Of a stretch of DNA of 64,000 bases, positions 47,321 to 58,549 are shown piece by piece. Origin of the DNA: an uncultured Marinobacter sp. GTDB lineage: Bacteria > Pseudomonadota > Gammaproteobacteria > Pseudomonadales > Oleiphilaceae. The notes beneath the pieces are model-generated. The model saw only the letters and a program-made list of their open reading frames with translations, was not told the origin of the DNA and made no database searches. Each line of letters starts with the position of its first letter. The stretch's first letter is position 1. Position numbers and translations under genes: made by a program. The stretch spans positions 744,001 through 808,000 of the forward strand of contig NZ_CANLBK010000001.1 in assembly GCF_947488835.1 (NCBI RefSeq), read 5' to 3'.

Positions 47321-49591
47321 TCAGACGGCTTCTGCAGGTTCATCCTCATAATCGAACACCAACTCATCATCCTTGAGGTGGATAAATACATCCCCGCCCT
47401 TCTCGGACAGCCTGCCAAACAGTATCTGCTCAGCAAGTGGGCGCTTGATCTTGTCCTGAATCAACCGCGCCATGGGGCGTGCACCCATCGCGACGTCATA
47501 ACCCTTATCCGCAAGCCACAACTTGGCCGCATCATCCACATGCAGAACCACGTGCTTTTCATCCAGCTGCGCCTGCAACTCGGTGAGGAACTTGTCCACA
47601 ACGTGAGTGATGGTGTCCCTCTGCAGGTCCCCGAACTGGATAATGCTATCCAGACGGTTGCGGAACTCCGGCGTGAAGGTCTTGCTGATAATTTCCATAC
47701 CATCACTGCTGTGATCTTGCTCGCTAAAGCCCATCGAGCGCCGAGCCATGCTTTCAGCTCCGGCGTTGGTGGTCATCACGAGAATCACATGGCGGAAGTC
47801 AGCCTTGCGCCCGTTGTTATCGGTCAAGGTACCGTGGTCCATTACCTGCAAAAGCAGGTTGAACACTTCCGGGTGCGCCTTCTCGATTTCGTCCAGCAGC
47901 AGAACACAATGCGGGTGTTTGTTAACAGATTCCGTTAACAAACCGCCCTGGTCGTATCCTACATACCCCGGTGGGGCACCAATCAGACGAGAAACTGTGT
48001 GGCGCTCCATGTATTCCGACATATCGAACCGAACCAGTTCGACCCCAAGCGCTTTCGCAAGCTGCTTGGTCACCTCTGTCTTACCAACGCCCGTGGGCCC
48101 GGCAAACAGGAAGGAACCCTGGGGTTTCTCAGGCGCTTTCAAACCGGCACGGGCCAGCTTGATTGCCATTGTCAGCGATTCAATGGCGGGATCCTGTCCG
48201 AACACCACCATCTTGAGATCACGCTCCAGATTGCGCAGCAGATCCTTGTCGCTGGTAGACACGTTCTTCGGCGGAATACGAGCGATCTTCGCAACCACAT
48301 CCTCAATCTCCGGGACATCCACCGTTTTCAGGCGTTTATCCTCAGGCATCAGACGCTGCCTTGCGCCAGCCTCATCAATTACGTCAATGGCTTTATCCGG
48401 CAGGTGGCGATCAGTGATGTAACGATCCGCCAGCTCTGCAGCGACGCGCAAAGCCCGATCTGTGTATTTCAGATCGTGGTGCTTTTCGAAGTTCGACTTG
48501 AGCCCCCTGAGAATCTGGTAGGTATCCTCAACGCTCGGCTCGTTCACATCGATCTTCTGAAAGCGACGGGCCAGCGCACTGTCTTTCTCGAAAATGCCAC
48601 GGAATTCTTGATACGTCGTGGATCCAATACAACGAATCTCACCTGAGCTCAGCATTGGTTTTAGCAGGTTCGAGGCATCCATTACGCCACCAGATGCAGA
48701 TCCCGCTCCAATAATGGTGTGAATCTCGTCGATAAACAGAATTGCGTGCTTTTGTTTTTTCAACTCCGCCAGCAGTGCCTTCAGGCGCTTCTCGAAGTCA
48801 CCGCGATACTTGGTTCCTGCCAAAAGTGCGCCAAGATCCAGCGAATACACGACGCCGTCGGAAATAATATCCGGTACCTGACCATCGACGATGCGCTTGG
48901 CAAGTCCTTCTGCAATAGCAGTCTTGCCTACGCCAGCCTCACCGACCAATAAAGGGTTATTTTTGCGCCGGCGCACAAGAATCTGCACCACGCGTTCAAC
49001 CTCATGTTCACGACCGATCAACGGATCAATCCGTCCTTGACGGGCTTGTTCATTCAGGTTGGTAGCGTATGTCTCCAAAGGTTTGGACTGCCCACCTTCT
49101 TCGCCAGAATCTTCAAGTGACGCCTGCTCAGTGCCTTCCTGATCTTCAGCACCTTGAACACGGGATATGCCATGGGACACGAAGTTGACGACATCAATGC
49201 GTGCAACGCTCTGTTTCTTGAGCACATACACGGCCTGGCTTTCCTGCTCACTGAAAATGGCGACCAGAACATTGGCACCGGTAACCTCTTTCTTGCCAGA
49301 AGATTGCACATGAAATACGGCGCGCTGCAATACTCGCTGAAACCCTAGTGTTGGCTGGGTCTCGCGCTCGTCATCGCTACCCGGAATCAATGGTGTTGTG
49401 GAGTCCACAAATTCAACCAGCTCATCATGAAGCTGCTTGAGGTCTGCACCACAGGCTTTGAGAACACCCACTGCAGATTCATTCTCCAGCAGAGCCAACA
49501 ACAAATGCTCTACGGTCATGAACTCATGGCGCTTGTCGCGGGCACTTTTAAAGGCCGAATTCAGCGTAATTTCAAGATCTTTGCTCAGCAT
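47321..49591 (-). CDS. clpA: ClpA, AAA+ unfoldase of the ClpAP protease
   Basis: 756 residues. N-domain (about 1-140) binds ClpS; two AAA modules follow with Walker [13 protein letters not shown] and [13 protein letters not shown] and their Walker B motifs ([20 protein letters not shown]). An in-frame ATG exists at 49603 but the ATG at 49591 gives the family start [11 protein letters not shown]. The gene follows clpS by 18 bp. ClpP itself is not here. The C-terminus ends DEPAEAV. Confidence 0.97.
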   Translation of the reverse strand: MLSKDLEITLNSAFKSARDKRHEFMTVEHLLLALLENESAVGVLKACGADLKQLHDELVEFVDSTTPLIPGSDDERETQPTLGFQRVLQRAVFHVQSSGKKEVTGANVLVAIFSEQESQAVYVLKKQSVARIDVVNFVSHGISRVQGAEDQEGTEQASLEDSGEEGGQSKPLETYATNLNEQARQGRIDPLIGREHEVERVVQILVRRRKNNPLLVGEAGVGKTAIAEGLAKRIVDGQVPDIISDGVVYSLDLGALLAGTKYRGDFEKRLKALLAELKKQKHAILFIDEIHTIIGAGSASGGVMDASNLLKPMLSSGEIRCIGSTTYQEFRGIFEKDSALARRFQKIDVNEPSVEDTYQILRGLKSNFEKHHDLKYTDRALRVAAELADRYITDRHLPDKAIDVIDEAGARQRLMPEDKRLKTVDVPEIEDVVAKIARIPPKNVSTSDKDLLRNLERDLKMVVFGQDPAIESLTMAIKLARAGLKAPEKPQGSFLFAGPTGVGKTEVTKQLAKALGVELVRFDMSEYMERHTVSRLIGAPPGYVGYDQGGLLTESVNKHPHCVLLLDEIEKAHPEVFNLLLQVMDHGTLTDNNGRKADFRHVILVMTTNAGAESMARRSMGFSEQDHSSDGMEIISKTFTPEFRNRLDSIIQFGDLQRDTITHVVDKFLTELQAQLDEKHVVLHVDDAAKLWLADKGYDVAMGARPMARLIQDKIKRPLAEQILFGRLSEKGGDVFIHLKDDELVFDYEDEPAEAV

Positions 49592-49609
49592 GGGCCACCC
49601 CAACTTGTA

Positions 49610-49972
49610 TCAGTCTGCACATTCAATCTCGCAAAGGAGCGGATGGTCGCATTCAGAGGAATACTGGTTCACCTGTGCCGCCTTTGTTTCCGCGATGTCT
49701 CGGGTATACACCCCGCATACCGCCTTTCCCTGCGTATGGACGAGCAGCATCACCTGTGTCGCCTTTTCTTCATTCATACCGAAGAAGGTCATCAACACAT
49801 CCACTACAAAATCCATGGGTGTGTAATCGTCGTTCAGAAGCATCACCTTATATTGTGCCGGACGCTTCAGTGCAGGCTTTTCGGGAGCAACGCTCAGATC
49901 GTCATGACGTCCTGGCAGTTCTTCCTCCCCCTGATTTAATACTAGTAGAGAATTTTCGATAGTCCGCATCAT
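49610..49972 (-). CDS. clpS: ClpS, N-degron adaptor for ClpA
   Basis: 120 residues, about 14 more than E. coli, with a longer flexible N-terminal arm. The binding pocket segment [17 protein letters not shown], the helix [22 protein letters not shown] and the C-terminal HPLLCEIE are present, so recognition of Leu, Phe, Trp and Tyr N-degrons is expected. ATG-ATG at 49972/49969, either could be the start. It pairs with clpA in the usual order. Confidence 0.95.
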   Translation of the reverse strand: MMRTIENSLLVLNQGEEELPGRHDDLSVAPEKPALKRPAQYKVMLLNDDYTPMDFVVDVLMTFFGMNEEKATQVMLLVHTQGKAVCGVYTRDIAETKAAQVNQYSSECDHPLLCEIECAD

Positions 49973-50291
49973 TCTTTACCGGTTATCGGTGTCCTTCATT
50001 AATGTGGTTGCCTGGTACCGGGTTTTCAAGTCAGATCCAAACCCGAGCGTGAGATAATTAACAATACGAACATGATACCGCTTCCGGACTGCGTTCAACC
50101 ACACATTACCGCAATACAAGCTATTGACTCGACCCCGGGTTTCACCGACAGTTAACCTACCGTGTAAAATAATGTAAATATATGAGCGGTTCATGTAACT
50201 GCCCCGTAGAGCTAAAACCGGAAAAAAATACTCGAAGCTGGTTTTGAAGCTAACAACAACAAGTGACAGCAAAGGAACAAGGGAGTTCATC
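49973..50291. other. Divergent intergenic region between clpS and cspD
   Basis: 319 bp without a gene, holding the 5' control regions of two divergent genes. I see a possible TTCACC-N18-TAAAAT for cspD (about 50140-50170) and a weak TTGAAC-N15-TATCAT on the minus strand (about 50075-50095) for clpS, neither convincing. No terminator or repeat is apparent. Confidence 0.4.
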
Positions 50292-50573
50292 ATGCCAAGA
50301 GGCAAGGTAAAGTGGTTCAACAATGCCAAAGGGTACGGTTTCATCATTGAAGATGGCTGCAGTGACGACCTGTTTGCCCACTTTTCATCCGTGCAGATAG
50401 ACGGGTATAAAACACTCAAAGCCGGCCAGACGGTCAGTTTCGAGAAGAAGCCCAGCGACAAAGGCGTGCATGCCGTAAACATAGTGCCAGATGAGCAGCC
50501 GGCTGCGGCAAACACAGTTAGGCAAGATACAGCCGAGCACGAGGACCACCCCCCTCGCACCATGAACGGCTAA
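50292..50573 (+). CDS. cspD: CspD-like cold-shock domain protein
   Basis: 93 residues. The cold-shock domain (1-70) has RNP1 KGYGFI and the DDLFAHFSSVQIDGYKTLKAGQTV segment that distinguishes CspD from CspA. CspD is a stationary-phase inhibitor of DNA replication in E. coli and a Lon/ClpAP-related substrate, and sits beside clpS as there. A tail of about 20 acidic, Pro-rich residues follows the domain. The open frame reaches 50244, but the ATG at 50292 follows aaggga. Confidence 0.93.
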   Translation: MPRGKVKWFNNAKGYGFIIEDGCSDDLFAHFSSVQIDGYKTLKAGQTVSFEKKPSDKGVHAVNIVPDEQPAAANTVRQDTAEHEDHPPRTMNG

Positions 50574-50605
50574 GGCATCTCTATCAGACAAGCCCTGCAC
50601 ATAGT

Positions 50606-50637
50606 GAGCCTTCCTGCCGGAGCAATCCGGCGGGCTC
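50606..50637 (+). terminator. Candidate terminator after cspD
   Basis: Stem gccgga/tccggc with a 4-nt loop, extended by an outer gagcc/ggctc pairing, 32 bp after the cspD stop, followed by the partly T-rich ttgattgttt. Confidence 0.55.
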
Positions 50638-50744
50638 TTGATTGTTTATGCGCCGAGTATTCAACCTGCGTGGCGCTTCCAAACTCTGCCTTTTCTCCGT
50701 AACCTCCCTTCTTAACCTCATTTCCTCGCCCTGGAGACACCTCT

Positions 50745-51383
50745 GTGGCTGAACTTATTATCTTTAACAAGCCCTTCCAAGTACTCTGCCAATTTACCGA
50801 TGAGCCTGTGGCTGATGGGCGGGCCTCACGGGCCACCTTGGCTGACTGGATTCGCATTCCGGGCGTCTACCCTGCTGGCAGGCTGGATTACGATTCGGAG
50901 GGGCTATTATTGCTTACCAGCGATGGGGCTCTTCAGCATCGCATTGCATCGCCTGGGCAAAACATGCCTAAAACCTACCTGGTTCAGGTTGAAGGCACTC
51001 TTTCTGCACGCGCCATAGAAAAGCTATCCGCAGGGGTAACTCTCAAAGACGGCCCCACCAAGCCTGCAAAAGCACGCATCATCACGGAGCCGGAACTTTG
51101 GCCAAGGACACCACCCGTGCGCCGCCGCGACACGGTACCCACCAGTTGGCTGGAACTGATCATCACCGAGGGGCGCAACCGGCAGGTGCGGCGCATGACA
51201 GCTGCAGTCGGGTTTCCAACGTTGCGATTGATCCGCTATCGTATCGGTGACTGGTCGCTGGATGGGCTTGAGCCGGGCAAATATCGAAAGATAGCCATCA
51301 ACCTGCCCGCGGCATCACACCCTGGAAAACAACCGTTCCACAGACGTTCGGCCAAGACGCCAAGTAGAGGACGAAGCTCATGA
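50745..51383 (+). CDS. rluE: 23S rRNA pseudouridine synthase RluE
   Basis: 212 residues, RsuA/RluE-type synthase without an S4 domain. The catalytic Asp lies in [14 protein letters not shown], with the [20 protein letters not shown] and [15 protein letters not shown] regions. Makes pseudouridine at 2457 in E. coli; the position here is assumed by homology. Starts at GTG 50745 with GGAG 8 nt upstream. Overlaps nudJ by 4 bp (ATGA), as in the E. coli order rluE-nudJ-mnmA. Confidence 0.93.
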   Translation: MAELIIFNKPFQVLCQFTDEPVADGRASRATLADWIRIPGVYPAGRLDYDSEGLLLLTSDGALQHRIASPGQNMPKTYLVQVEGTLSARAIEKLSAGVTLKDGPTKPAKARIITEPELWPRTPPVRRRDTVPTSWLELIITEGRNRQVRRMTAAVGFPTLRLIRYRIGDWSLDGLEPGKYRKIAINLPAASHPGKQPFHRRSAKTPSRGRSS

Positions 51384-51829
51384 CCTGGACCCCACACGCC
51401 ACCGTCGCAGTGGTTGTTGAAGATGCTCACGGTCGCTTCCTGATGGTTGAAGAGCACAGCAGCGGCAAAGTTGTATTTAATCAGCCGGCTGGGCATGTTG
51501 AGGAAGACGAGGCCATTCTCGACGCGGTACGCCGGGAAGCTCTGGAAGAAACAGGCTGGGACATCGAGCCCGAGCACTTTCTCGGGCTGTACACCTACAA
51601 GGCGCCTGCTAACGGGGTGACCTACTACCGCTTCTGCTTCATTGGCAGAGCACGCAAACAGGTAACCCATGAGCTCGACACCGGTATTATTGCGGCCCAT
51701 TGGCTATCGCTGGAAGACATCCGGCAGCTGGGCGACAAACTTCGCAGCCCGCTTGTGATCAAAAGCATAGAGGATTACCGAAAGGGCCGGTGCTTTCCAC
51801 TGGATGTCATCGCAGACTCGCAGACGTAA
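51380..51829 (+). CDS. nudJ: Phosphatase NudJ, Nudix hydrolase
   Basis: 149 residues. Complete Nudix box [25 protein letters not shown] (Gx5Ex7REUxEExGU). NudJ hydrolyses HMP-PP and nucleoside triphosphates. Coupled to rluE by a 4-bp overlap, then mnmA follows. Confidence 0.93.
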   Translation: MTWTPHATVAVVVEDAHGRFLMVEEHSSGKVVFNQPAGHVEEDEAILDAVRREALEETGWDIEPEHFLGLYTYKAPANGVTYYRFCFIGRARKQVTHELDTGIIAAHWLSLEDIRQLGDKLRSPLVIKSIEDYRKGRCFPLDVIADSQT

Positions 51830-51880
51830 CCGGCACAAAATGGTAAACTCCCGCGTTTTGCACCGGTGCCCAGAGCTGTC

Positions 51881-53065
51881 ATGACAATTCCATCATTCGA
51901 AGCAAAGTCTCCCGAGAAAACCCGCGTCATCGTTGGCATGTCCGGTGGTGTCGATTCATCGGTTGCTGCCTGGTTGCTCAAAGATCAGGGCTATCAGGTT
52001 GAAGGCCTGTTCATGAAGAACTGGGACGAGGACGACGGGACGGAATACTGTACTGCCATGACCGATCTGGCCGACGCCCAAACCGTAGCCGATGCAATCG
52101 GCATAAAGCTCCATACTGCGAGCTTTGCAGCCGAATACTGGGACCGCGTATTCGAACACTTCCTTTCCGAGTACAAAGCAGGTCGCACCCCCAACCCGGA
52201 CATTCTGTGCAATAAAGAGGTGAAATTCCGGGCCTTTCTGGATTATGCGGTTACTTTGGGCGCGGACTACATTGCTACCGGGCATTATACCCGCCAGCGC
52301 CCGCTTTCAGATGGCTCAGGTAAAGCACACCTGCTGAAAGGTCTGGATAGCAACAAAGACCAGAGCTACTTCCTGCATGCGGTTTCAGGGGATCGAATCG
52401 CTCGCACCCTGTTCCCGGTGGGTGAGCTGGAAAAACCCGAAGTTCGCCGGATTGCCGAGCAACAGGGGTTCATAACCCATGACAAGAAAGATTCCACCGG
52501 CATCTGCTTCATTGGCGAGCGCAAGTTTACCGACTTCCTGAAGCAGTATTTGCCAGCGCAGCCGGGTGATATCGAAACTCCGGATGGTATAACAATCGGC
52601 CGACACCAAGGCCTGATGTATCACACCATAGGCCAGCGTCAGGGCCTTGGCATTGGCGGCTTGAGCGATTTTAATGACGAGCCTTGGTATGTGGCCGAGA
52701 AAGATCTTGAGCGCAATGTACTGCGTGCCGTACAGGGCAAGCACCACCCTCTTCTATTTTCTCGCGGGCTGTTATCAGACCCAATTGACTGGGTTGCAGG
52801 TAAACCGCCAGCCAGTAGTTTCCGCTGCATGGCAAAAACTCGCTATCGCCAACCGGATCAGGCCTGTGAAGTCACGGTTATTGATGGTGGTGTTCAAGTT
52901 GTTTTTGATGACGGCCAAAGAGCAGTGACACCGGGGCAATCCGTAGTTTTCTATGACGGCGACATTTGCCTTGGGGGTGGCGTAATAACCGAAACCTGGC
53001 GTGATGGTGAAGCCCTGCCAGATCGTGTCCTCACAACACAGCGTACGCAGGATTCACACCCATGA
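51881..53065 (+). CDS. mnmA: tRNA 2-thiouridylase MnmA
   Basis: 394 residues. Thiolates U34 of tRNA Lys, Glu and Gln. PP-loop [15 protein letters not shown], the catalytic Cys in LCNKEVKF and the sulfur-relay Cys in [11 protein letters not shown] (spacing as in MnmA). The open frame has a GTG at 51866, but the ATG at 51881 fits the family N-terminus. Overlaps hflD by 4 bp. Confidence 0.96.
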   Translation: MTIPSFEAKSPEKTRVIVGMSGGVDSSVAAWLLKDQGYQVEGLFMKNWDEDDGTEYCTAMTDLADAQTVADAIGIKLHTASFAAEYWDRVFEHFLSEYKAGRTPNPDILCNKEVKFRAFLDYAVTLGADYIATGHYTRQRPLSDGSGKAHLLKGLDSNKDQSYFLHAVSGDRIARTLFPVGELEKPEVRRIAEQQGFITHDKKDSTGICFIGERKFTDFLKQYLPAQPGDIETPDGITIGRHQGLMYHTIGQRQGLGIGGLSDFNDEPWYVAEKDLERNVLRAVQGKHHPLLFSRGLLSDPIDWVAGKPPASSFRCMAKTRYRQPDQACEVTVIDGGVQVVFDDGQRAVTPGQSVVFYDGDICLGGGVITETWRDGEALPDRVLTTQRTQDSHP

Positions 53066-53706
53066 GCCGGTCGCTCCACGACCAGACCCTTGCATTGGCG
53101 GGCGTATTTCAAGCCGCCAATCTGGTTCAGCAAATTGCGAACAATGGCACCTGCAACACAGACAGCCTCGAAACCTGCCTGCGCTCTCTATTTGCAACCG
53201 ACCCGGCCAGCACCCTCGATGTTTATGGTGGCGAACTCGCCGATGTGCGTGAGGGGCTGGTTACGCTCTCTACGGTTATGAGCGAACAAAAGAAGCAGCA
53301 GGATATTGAGGTGCTGCGCTACGTACTGAACCTTATTCATCTGGAATCCAAGCTCAACCGTCACAACGACATGCTGGAAGTGATTGGCAGCCGAATTGAT
53401 CAGGCCCGGCACACCGCCAGCCATTTTGGCTACGTGCATTCGAACCTGATCAGCAACCTGGCTTCCATTTATACAGACACCATCAGCACCTTCAGCCTGC
53501 GCATTCAGGTGAGCGGCAACCCTTCGCTGCTACAACGGGATGAGAATGCCGCCAAAGTACGGGCACTTCTACTGGCAGGCATTCGATCCGCCGTGCTATG
53601 GCGACAGTCCGGCGGGCGCCGATGGCAGCTGGTTTTATCCCGTCGGAAGGTGATCCAACATGCGCGAGAACTCGCCGAGAAAGCGAACCGCTCGTTCGAT
53701 AACTGA
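53062..53706 (+). CDS. hflD: HflD, lysogenization regulator family protein
   Basis: 214 residues, HflD/YcfC family, all-helical, peripheral membrane protein that inhibits CII in phage lambda. Regions [18 protein letters not shown] and [30 protein letters not shown] match. Overlaps mnmA (ATGA) in the conserved mnmA-hflD-purB order; the cellular role is unresolved. Confidence 0.92.
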   Translation: MSRSLHDQTLALAGVFQAANLVQQIANNGTCNTDSLETCLRSLFATDPASTLDVYGGELADVREGLVTLSTVMSEQKKQQDIEVLRYVLNLIHLESKLNRHNDMLEVIGSRIDQARHTASHFGYVHSNLISNLASIYTDTISTFSLRIQVSGNPSLLQRDENAAKVRALLLAGIRSAVLWRQSGGRRWQLVLSRRKVIQHARELAEKANRSFDN

Positions 53707-53777
53707 TCTGTTGCCACTGATTCACCCGCCATGCTGGTGTATTATGGTCTATCCCTTTTTCTGAACCGATTCTTTGA

Positions 53778-55163
<1,386 letters not shown>

Positions 55164-55179
55164 CTTGAGGAAGCACACA

Positions 55180-56331
55180 ATGGATATGCTTGGCGGACTT
55201 TCGCCTTCGGAATTTCTGAGGGACTACTGGCAGAAAAAGCCTCTGGTCATCCGCCAGGCATTTCCCGGCTTTCAATGCCCCGTTGACGCCAACGAACTCG
55301 CCGGCCTTGCCTGCGAGGAAGGCGTAGAATCCCGCATCATTATCGAAAACGATAACGGCAAGCCCTGGCAGCTGCACAACGGCCCCTTCCCGGAAGACCA
55401 CTTCAGCAAACTGCCTGCACAGGACTGGACACTGCTGGTCCAGGGCCTGGACCACTGGGTTCCGGAGATCGCAGATCTGCTCGAGCATTTTCGTTTTGTG
55501 CCTAACTGGCGCCTGGACGACATCATGGCCAGCTATGCGCCCAAAGGCGGCAGCGTAGGGCCTCACTACGATCAGTATGATGTATTTCTGCTGCAGGCAC
55601 AGGGGCACCGCCGCTGGACCTTCGGAGGCCGCTGCGATCAGACCTCGCCCCGGGTAGCAGGCACCCCCCTGCGCATACTCAGCCGCTGGGAAGGCGAAGA
55701 AACTGTAACCCTTGAGCCTGGCGATATGCTGTACTTGCCGCCAGGCATAGGTCATCACGGCGTAGCCGAAGATGATTGCATCACTTTGTCAGTGGGCTTT
55801 CGTGCGCCCACTGTTGACGACTTGCTTACCGGCTTCACAGACTTTCTGTGCAACCAACCGGGGGCCGACGCCCACATGAACGACCCCGACCTGCAGGTTC
55901 AGAATAACCCCGGCACGATCGCGCCTGACGTCATCGACCGCTTGCAAGCGGTACTTAGAGAAAAGCTGGATGACAAACGTCAACTGGCGCTATGGTTTGG
56001 CCAATACGCCACCGCACCCAAAAACACGGATGTGGTTGTGCCGGCAGAAGAACCCGCTTCAGATGAAGATATCGCTGAGGCTATCCGCGCGGGTGAGCAG
56101 CTGCGCTGGAACGAAGGTTCCCGTTTTGCGTACCATGATGAGAGCGACCAAACCGCTTTGTTTGCAGACGGAGAACAGTTTCTACTCAAGGGTGATGCGC
56201 GCCCCTTGGCACCCTTGCTGTGTGCCGGATCGCGCATTGATATGACCGGACTGAAGCAGTTCGCTGGCGACCCTGCCCTCCTCGGCTTGCTGACAAATCT
56301 CTATAATCAGGGCTCGGTGTATTTCGAGTGA
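55180..56331 (+). CDS. roxA: Ribosomal oxygenase RoxA, 50S L16 arginine hydroxylase
   Basis: 383 residues, JmjC/cupin Fe(II)/2-oxoglutarate oxygenase (YcfD). The HxD motif in GPHYDQYDVFLLQAQGHRRW and the distal His in YLPPGIGHHGVAEDD complete the iron triad. Hydroxylates Arg81 of L16 in E. coli. Frame extends to 55141, but the ATG at 55180 follows GAGGAAG and begins MDMLGGLSPSEFLRDYW. Starts 17 bp after purB. Confidence 0.92.
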   Translation: MDMLGGLSPSEFLRDYWQKKPLVIRQAFPGFQCPVDANELAGLACEEGVESRIIIENDNGKPWQLHNGPFPEDHFSKLPAQDWTLLVQGLDHWVPEIADLLEHFRFVPNWRLDDIMASYAPKGGSVGPHYDQYDVFLLQAQGHRRWTFGGRCDQTSPRVAGTPLRILSRWEGEETVTLEPGDMLYLPPGIGHHGVAEDDCITLSVGFRAPTVDDLLTGFTDFLCNQPGADAHMNDPDLQVQNNPGTIAPDVIDRLQAVLREKLDDKRQLALWFGQYATAPKNTDVVVPAEEPASDEDIAEAIRAGEQLRWNEGSRFAYHDESDQTALFADGEQFLLKGDARPLAPLLCAGSRIDMTGLKQFAGDPALLGLLTNLYNQGSVYFE

Positions 56332-56335
56332 TGCC

Positions 56336-57304
56336 ATGACCGTTCGGATTCGAAAATACAGCTGGCAACTTGCCCCGGGGCATATCCGGGAGATTCGCCA
56401 GAAGGTCTTTGTTGAAGAGCAAAAGGTGCCACCTGAGCTGGAGTGGGACGACACCGACGAAATTGCAGATCATTATCTTGCGGTGCTTCCTGACAACACC
56501 CCGGTAGGCGTCGCCCGACTGTTTTCAACCATGGGCGAAACCGGCCATATCGGGCGCATGGCCATACTGCCCGCATTCCGCGGCCAAGGTATCGGAGAGG
56601 CATTGCTTCAACACTTGATCGTTGAGTCTGCCGGGCAATACCAGGAACTAAAGCTATCTGCCCAGCAGCACGCTATTGCATTTTATGAACGGGCCGGCTT
56701 CCATGTCTGTTCCGAACCATACGACGATGCCGGCATACCTCATCTGGATATGCGCTGCCTGGCTCCGGCTCTGCTTGAAGCACAGGCAGGCTCTGGAAGG
56801 CTCAAACCTCTGCAACTGGGCAAAGATGCTCAATCCTGGCTTTTTGAAAGCGAAAGCAGCCTGCTGGGCCTTATGGACTCAATGGTAGGGCAGACGAGCC
56901 AACGACTGTGGCTGTATGACCGCATACTTGATCACGATCTGTATGATCGCAGCAGGTTCCGGGAACTGGTGTCGGATCTTGCTCGCCGCCACCGGCTTAG
57001 CGAAATCCGCCTGTTGATTCATGACGACCAACCCTTGATAAAGCGCCGCCATCAATTGGTCGAGCTAATGCGGCGACTGCCCAGTAAAATCGATCTCAGG
57101 TTGATCAACAGCGACTACCCTCACGATGACCGGCCTTTCCTTATCTCAGATCGCGAAGGCGTGGTTTACCGAAACGATTTTATCCGACCTTCAGGGTTCG
57201 CCAGCTTTGCAGATGGCGGGCGTGTCAGGTTGCTGTCTGAGAACTTCCAGCGCATGTGGAACGCTGGGCGCACCTCGCTTGAACTGCGCGAGCTACCGAT
57301 CTGA
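56336..57304 (+). CDS. GNAT acetyltransferase with a second uncharacterised domain
   Basis: 322 residues. N-terminal GNAT domain (about 1-145) with the acetyl-CoA motif IGRMAILPAFRGQGIGEALLQHL and FYERAGFHV. The C-terminal half (about 155-320) is a separate domain with DRILDHDLYDR, LIHDDQPLIKRRHQLVELMRRLPS and the ENFQRMWNAG segment; I recall it as DUF7931-like and PLD-like in shape without HKD residues. Substrate unknown. ATG at 56336 follows roxA by 4 bp. Its stop overlaps the LysR gene by 12 bp, tail to tail. Confidence 0.75.
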   Translation: MTVRIRKYSWQLAPGHIREIRQKVFVEEQKVPPELEWDDTDEIADHYLAVLPDNTPVGVARLFSTMGETGHIGRMAILPAFRGQGIGEALLQHLIVESAGQYQELKLSAQQHAIAFYERAGFHVCSEPYDDAGIPHLDMRCLAPALLEAQAGSGRLKPLQLGKDAQSWLFESESSLLGLMDSMVGQTSQRLWLYDRILDHDLYDRSRFRELVSDLARRHRLSEIRLLIHDDQPLIKRRHQLVELMRRLPSKIDLRLINSDYPHDDRPFLISDREGVVYRNDFIRPSGFASFADGGRVRLLSENFQRMWNAGRTSLELRELPI

Positions 57305-58303
57305 CGGGGGCGCCAGGTGCGCGTCCCCCGATTCAAAACGGGCGCCAAAGGGAGCAAATTCCTCGTCTACTTCTTCCGCAACATCTGAAATCAACCTTCG
57401 TAGCCACTGATGATCCGAGTTGTGTTGCAATAGCGGGCTCCAGGCCATCTTCAGTTCAAAAGGCGGGATCTCGAAAGGCGGAATTTTCACCACCAGATTA
57501 ACGTTGTCTTTTTGCAGCCAGGCAGCCCGGGATGGCAGCGTGGCGATCAAATCGTGTTGCTCAGCCAGTAGCATGGCCGATTGATAATGTCGGGTGAATA
57601 CTGAAATTTGCCGCTTGCTACCCATACGCGACAAGGCTTCATCAACCCATCCAAGCCGCTGGACGTCCTTTGGATTTACTCCCACACCAACTCCAAACCC
57701 GGTTTTACTGACCCATATATGGCTGGCCCCCAAGTATGAATCCAGAGTGAAAGGCTCTTTCAGAATCGGGTTTCGAGCATTCATCAGGCAGGCAAAGTAT
57801 TCAATCCAAAGTGTCTTCTGGTGAAACGACTGAGGAATTTTGTCAAACCGGTTAATCGCCATATCCAGACGACCCTGCTCCACATCCAGAAAACTCACAT
57901 CACTGGGAGTGAGAACATCAAGCGTCACATAAGGTGCTTCCTGTCGGATTCGACGTAACACCCTTGGCATCAGGCAGGATTCTGCATAGTCACTGGCCAT
58001 GATGCGAAACACCCGCTGGCTTTCCAGCGCTGCAAACGGTGTTTTTTCCTGCACTGCCTGCTCAATATCTGAAAGGATACTCCTGACCAAGGGCTGTAGT
58101 TCCTGTGCGCGCTCAGTGGCGGTCATTCCTTCGCTGGTTCGAACCAGCAAAGGGTCACCGAAAAGATCCCGTAAGCGGCGCAAGCTGTTGCTCATGGCCG
58201 GCTGGGTAATACTCAGGTGGTTCGCGGCCTTGGTTACATTGCGCTCCCTAAGCAAAACATCCAGATAAACCAGAAGATTAAGATCAATACGGGAAAGATT
58301 CAT
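57293..58303 (-). CDS. LysR-family transcriptional regulator
   Basis: 336 residues. N-terminal helix-turn-helix with RNVTKAANHLSITQPAMSNSLRRLRDLFGDPLLVR, then a periplasmic-binding-like effector domain (about 90-310). The substrate-binding half resembles the NodD/LeuO type. An upstream frame reaches 58381, but the ATG at 58303 follows AGGAGG by 6 nt. A near-duplicate IPPFE-IPPFE lies at about residue 275-284 (57452-57481). Regulatory target is unknown: its neighbour across 246 bp (58550) is divergent. Confidence 0.9.
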   Translation of the reverse strand: MNLSRIDLNLLVYLDVLLRERNVTKAANHLSITQPAMSNSLRRLRDLFGDPLLVRTSEGMTATERAQELQPLVRSILSDIEQAVQEKTPFAALESQRVFRIMASDYAESCLMPRVLRRIRQEAPYVTLDVLTPSDVSFLDVEQGRLDMAINRFDKIPQSFHQKTLWIEYFACLMNARNPILKEPFTLDSYLGASHIWVSKTGFGVGVGVNPKDVQRLGWVDEALSRMGSKRQISVFTRHYQSAMLLAEQHDLIATLPSRAAWLQKDNVNLVVKIPPFEIPPFELKMAWSPLLQHNSDHQWLRRLISDVAEEVDEEFAPFGARFESGDAHLAPPSDR

Positions 58304-58549
58304 GAACGCCTCCTGAGGATCGAAAACACTATTGACCGGGCGAAACCTTTCAGCCCCATTCACCCGCCTAATATACAGCAACCAGTCAATTCACAGAATC
58401 AATACACAAAACGAACTTTCACATTTGATTCCGGTTTCAATGCAATATTTCTGCTAATCTTTCTGATACTTGCCGGAAGTTTCGGTACATCGAGTCAGAA
58501 TTTTGTCGCAGGCATGACTTGCCCAAAAGCTGGAGTCATTACATAACAA

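Noticed and set aside
47999-48646. 215-codon plus-strand frame opposite clpA
   Set aside because: Shadow of the conserved ClpA frame; no supporting features.
49976-50563. 195-codon minus-strand frame across the clpS-cspD gap
   Set aside because: It runs antisense through cspD and the control region, and its codon use looks random.
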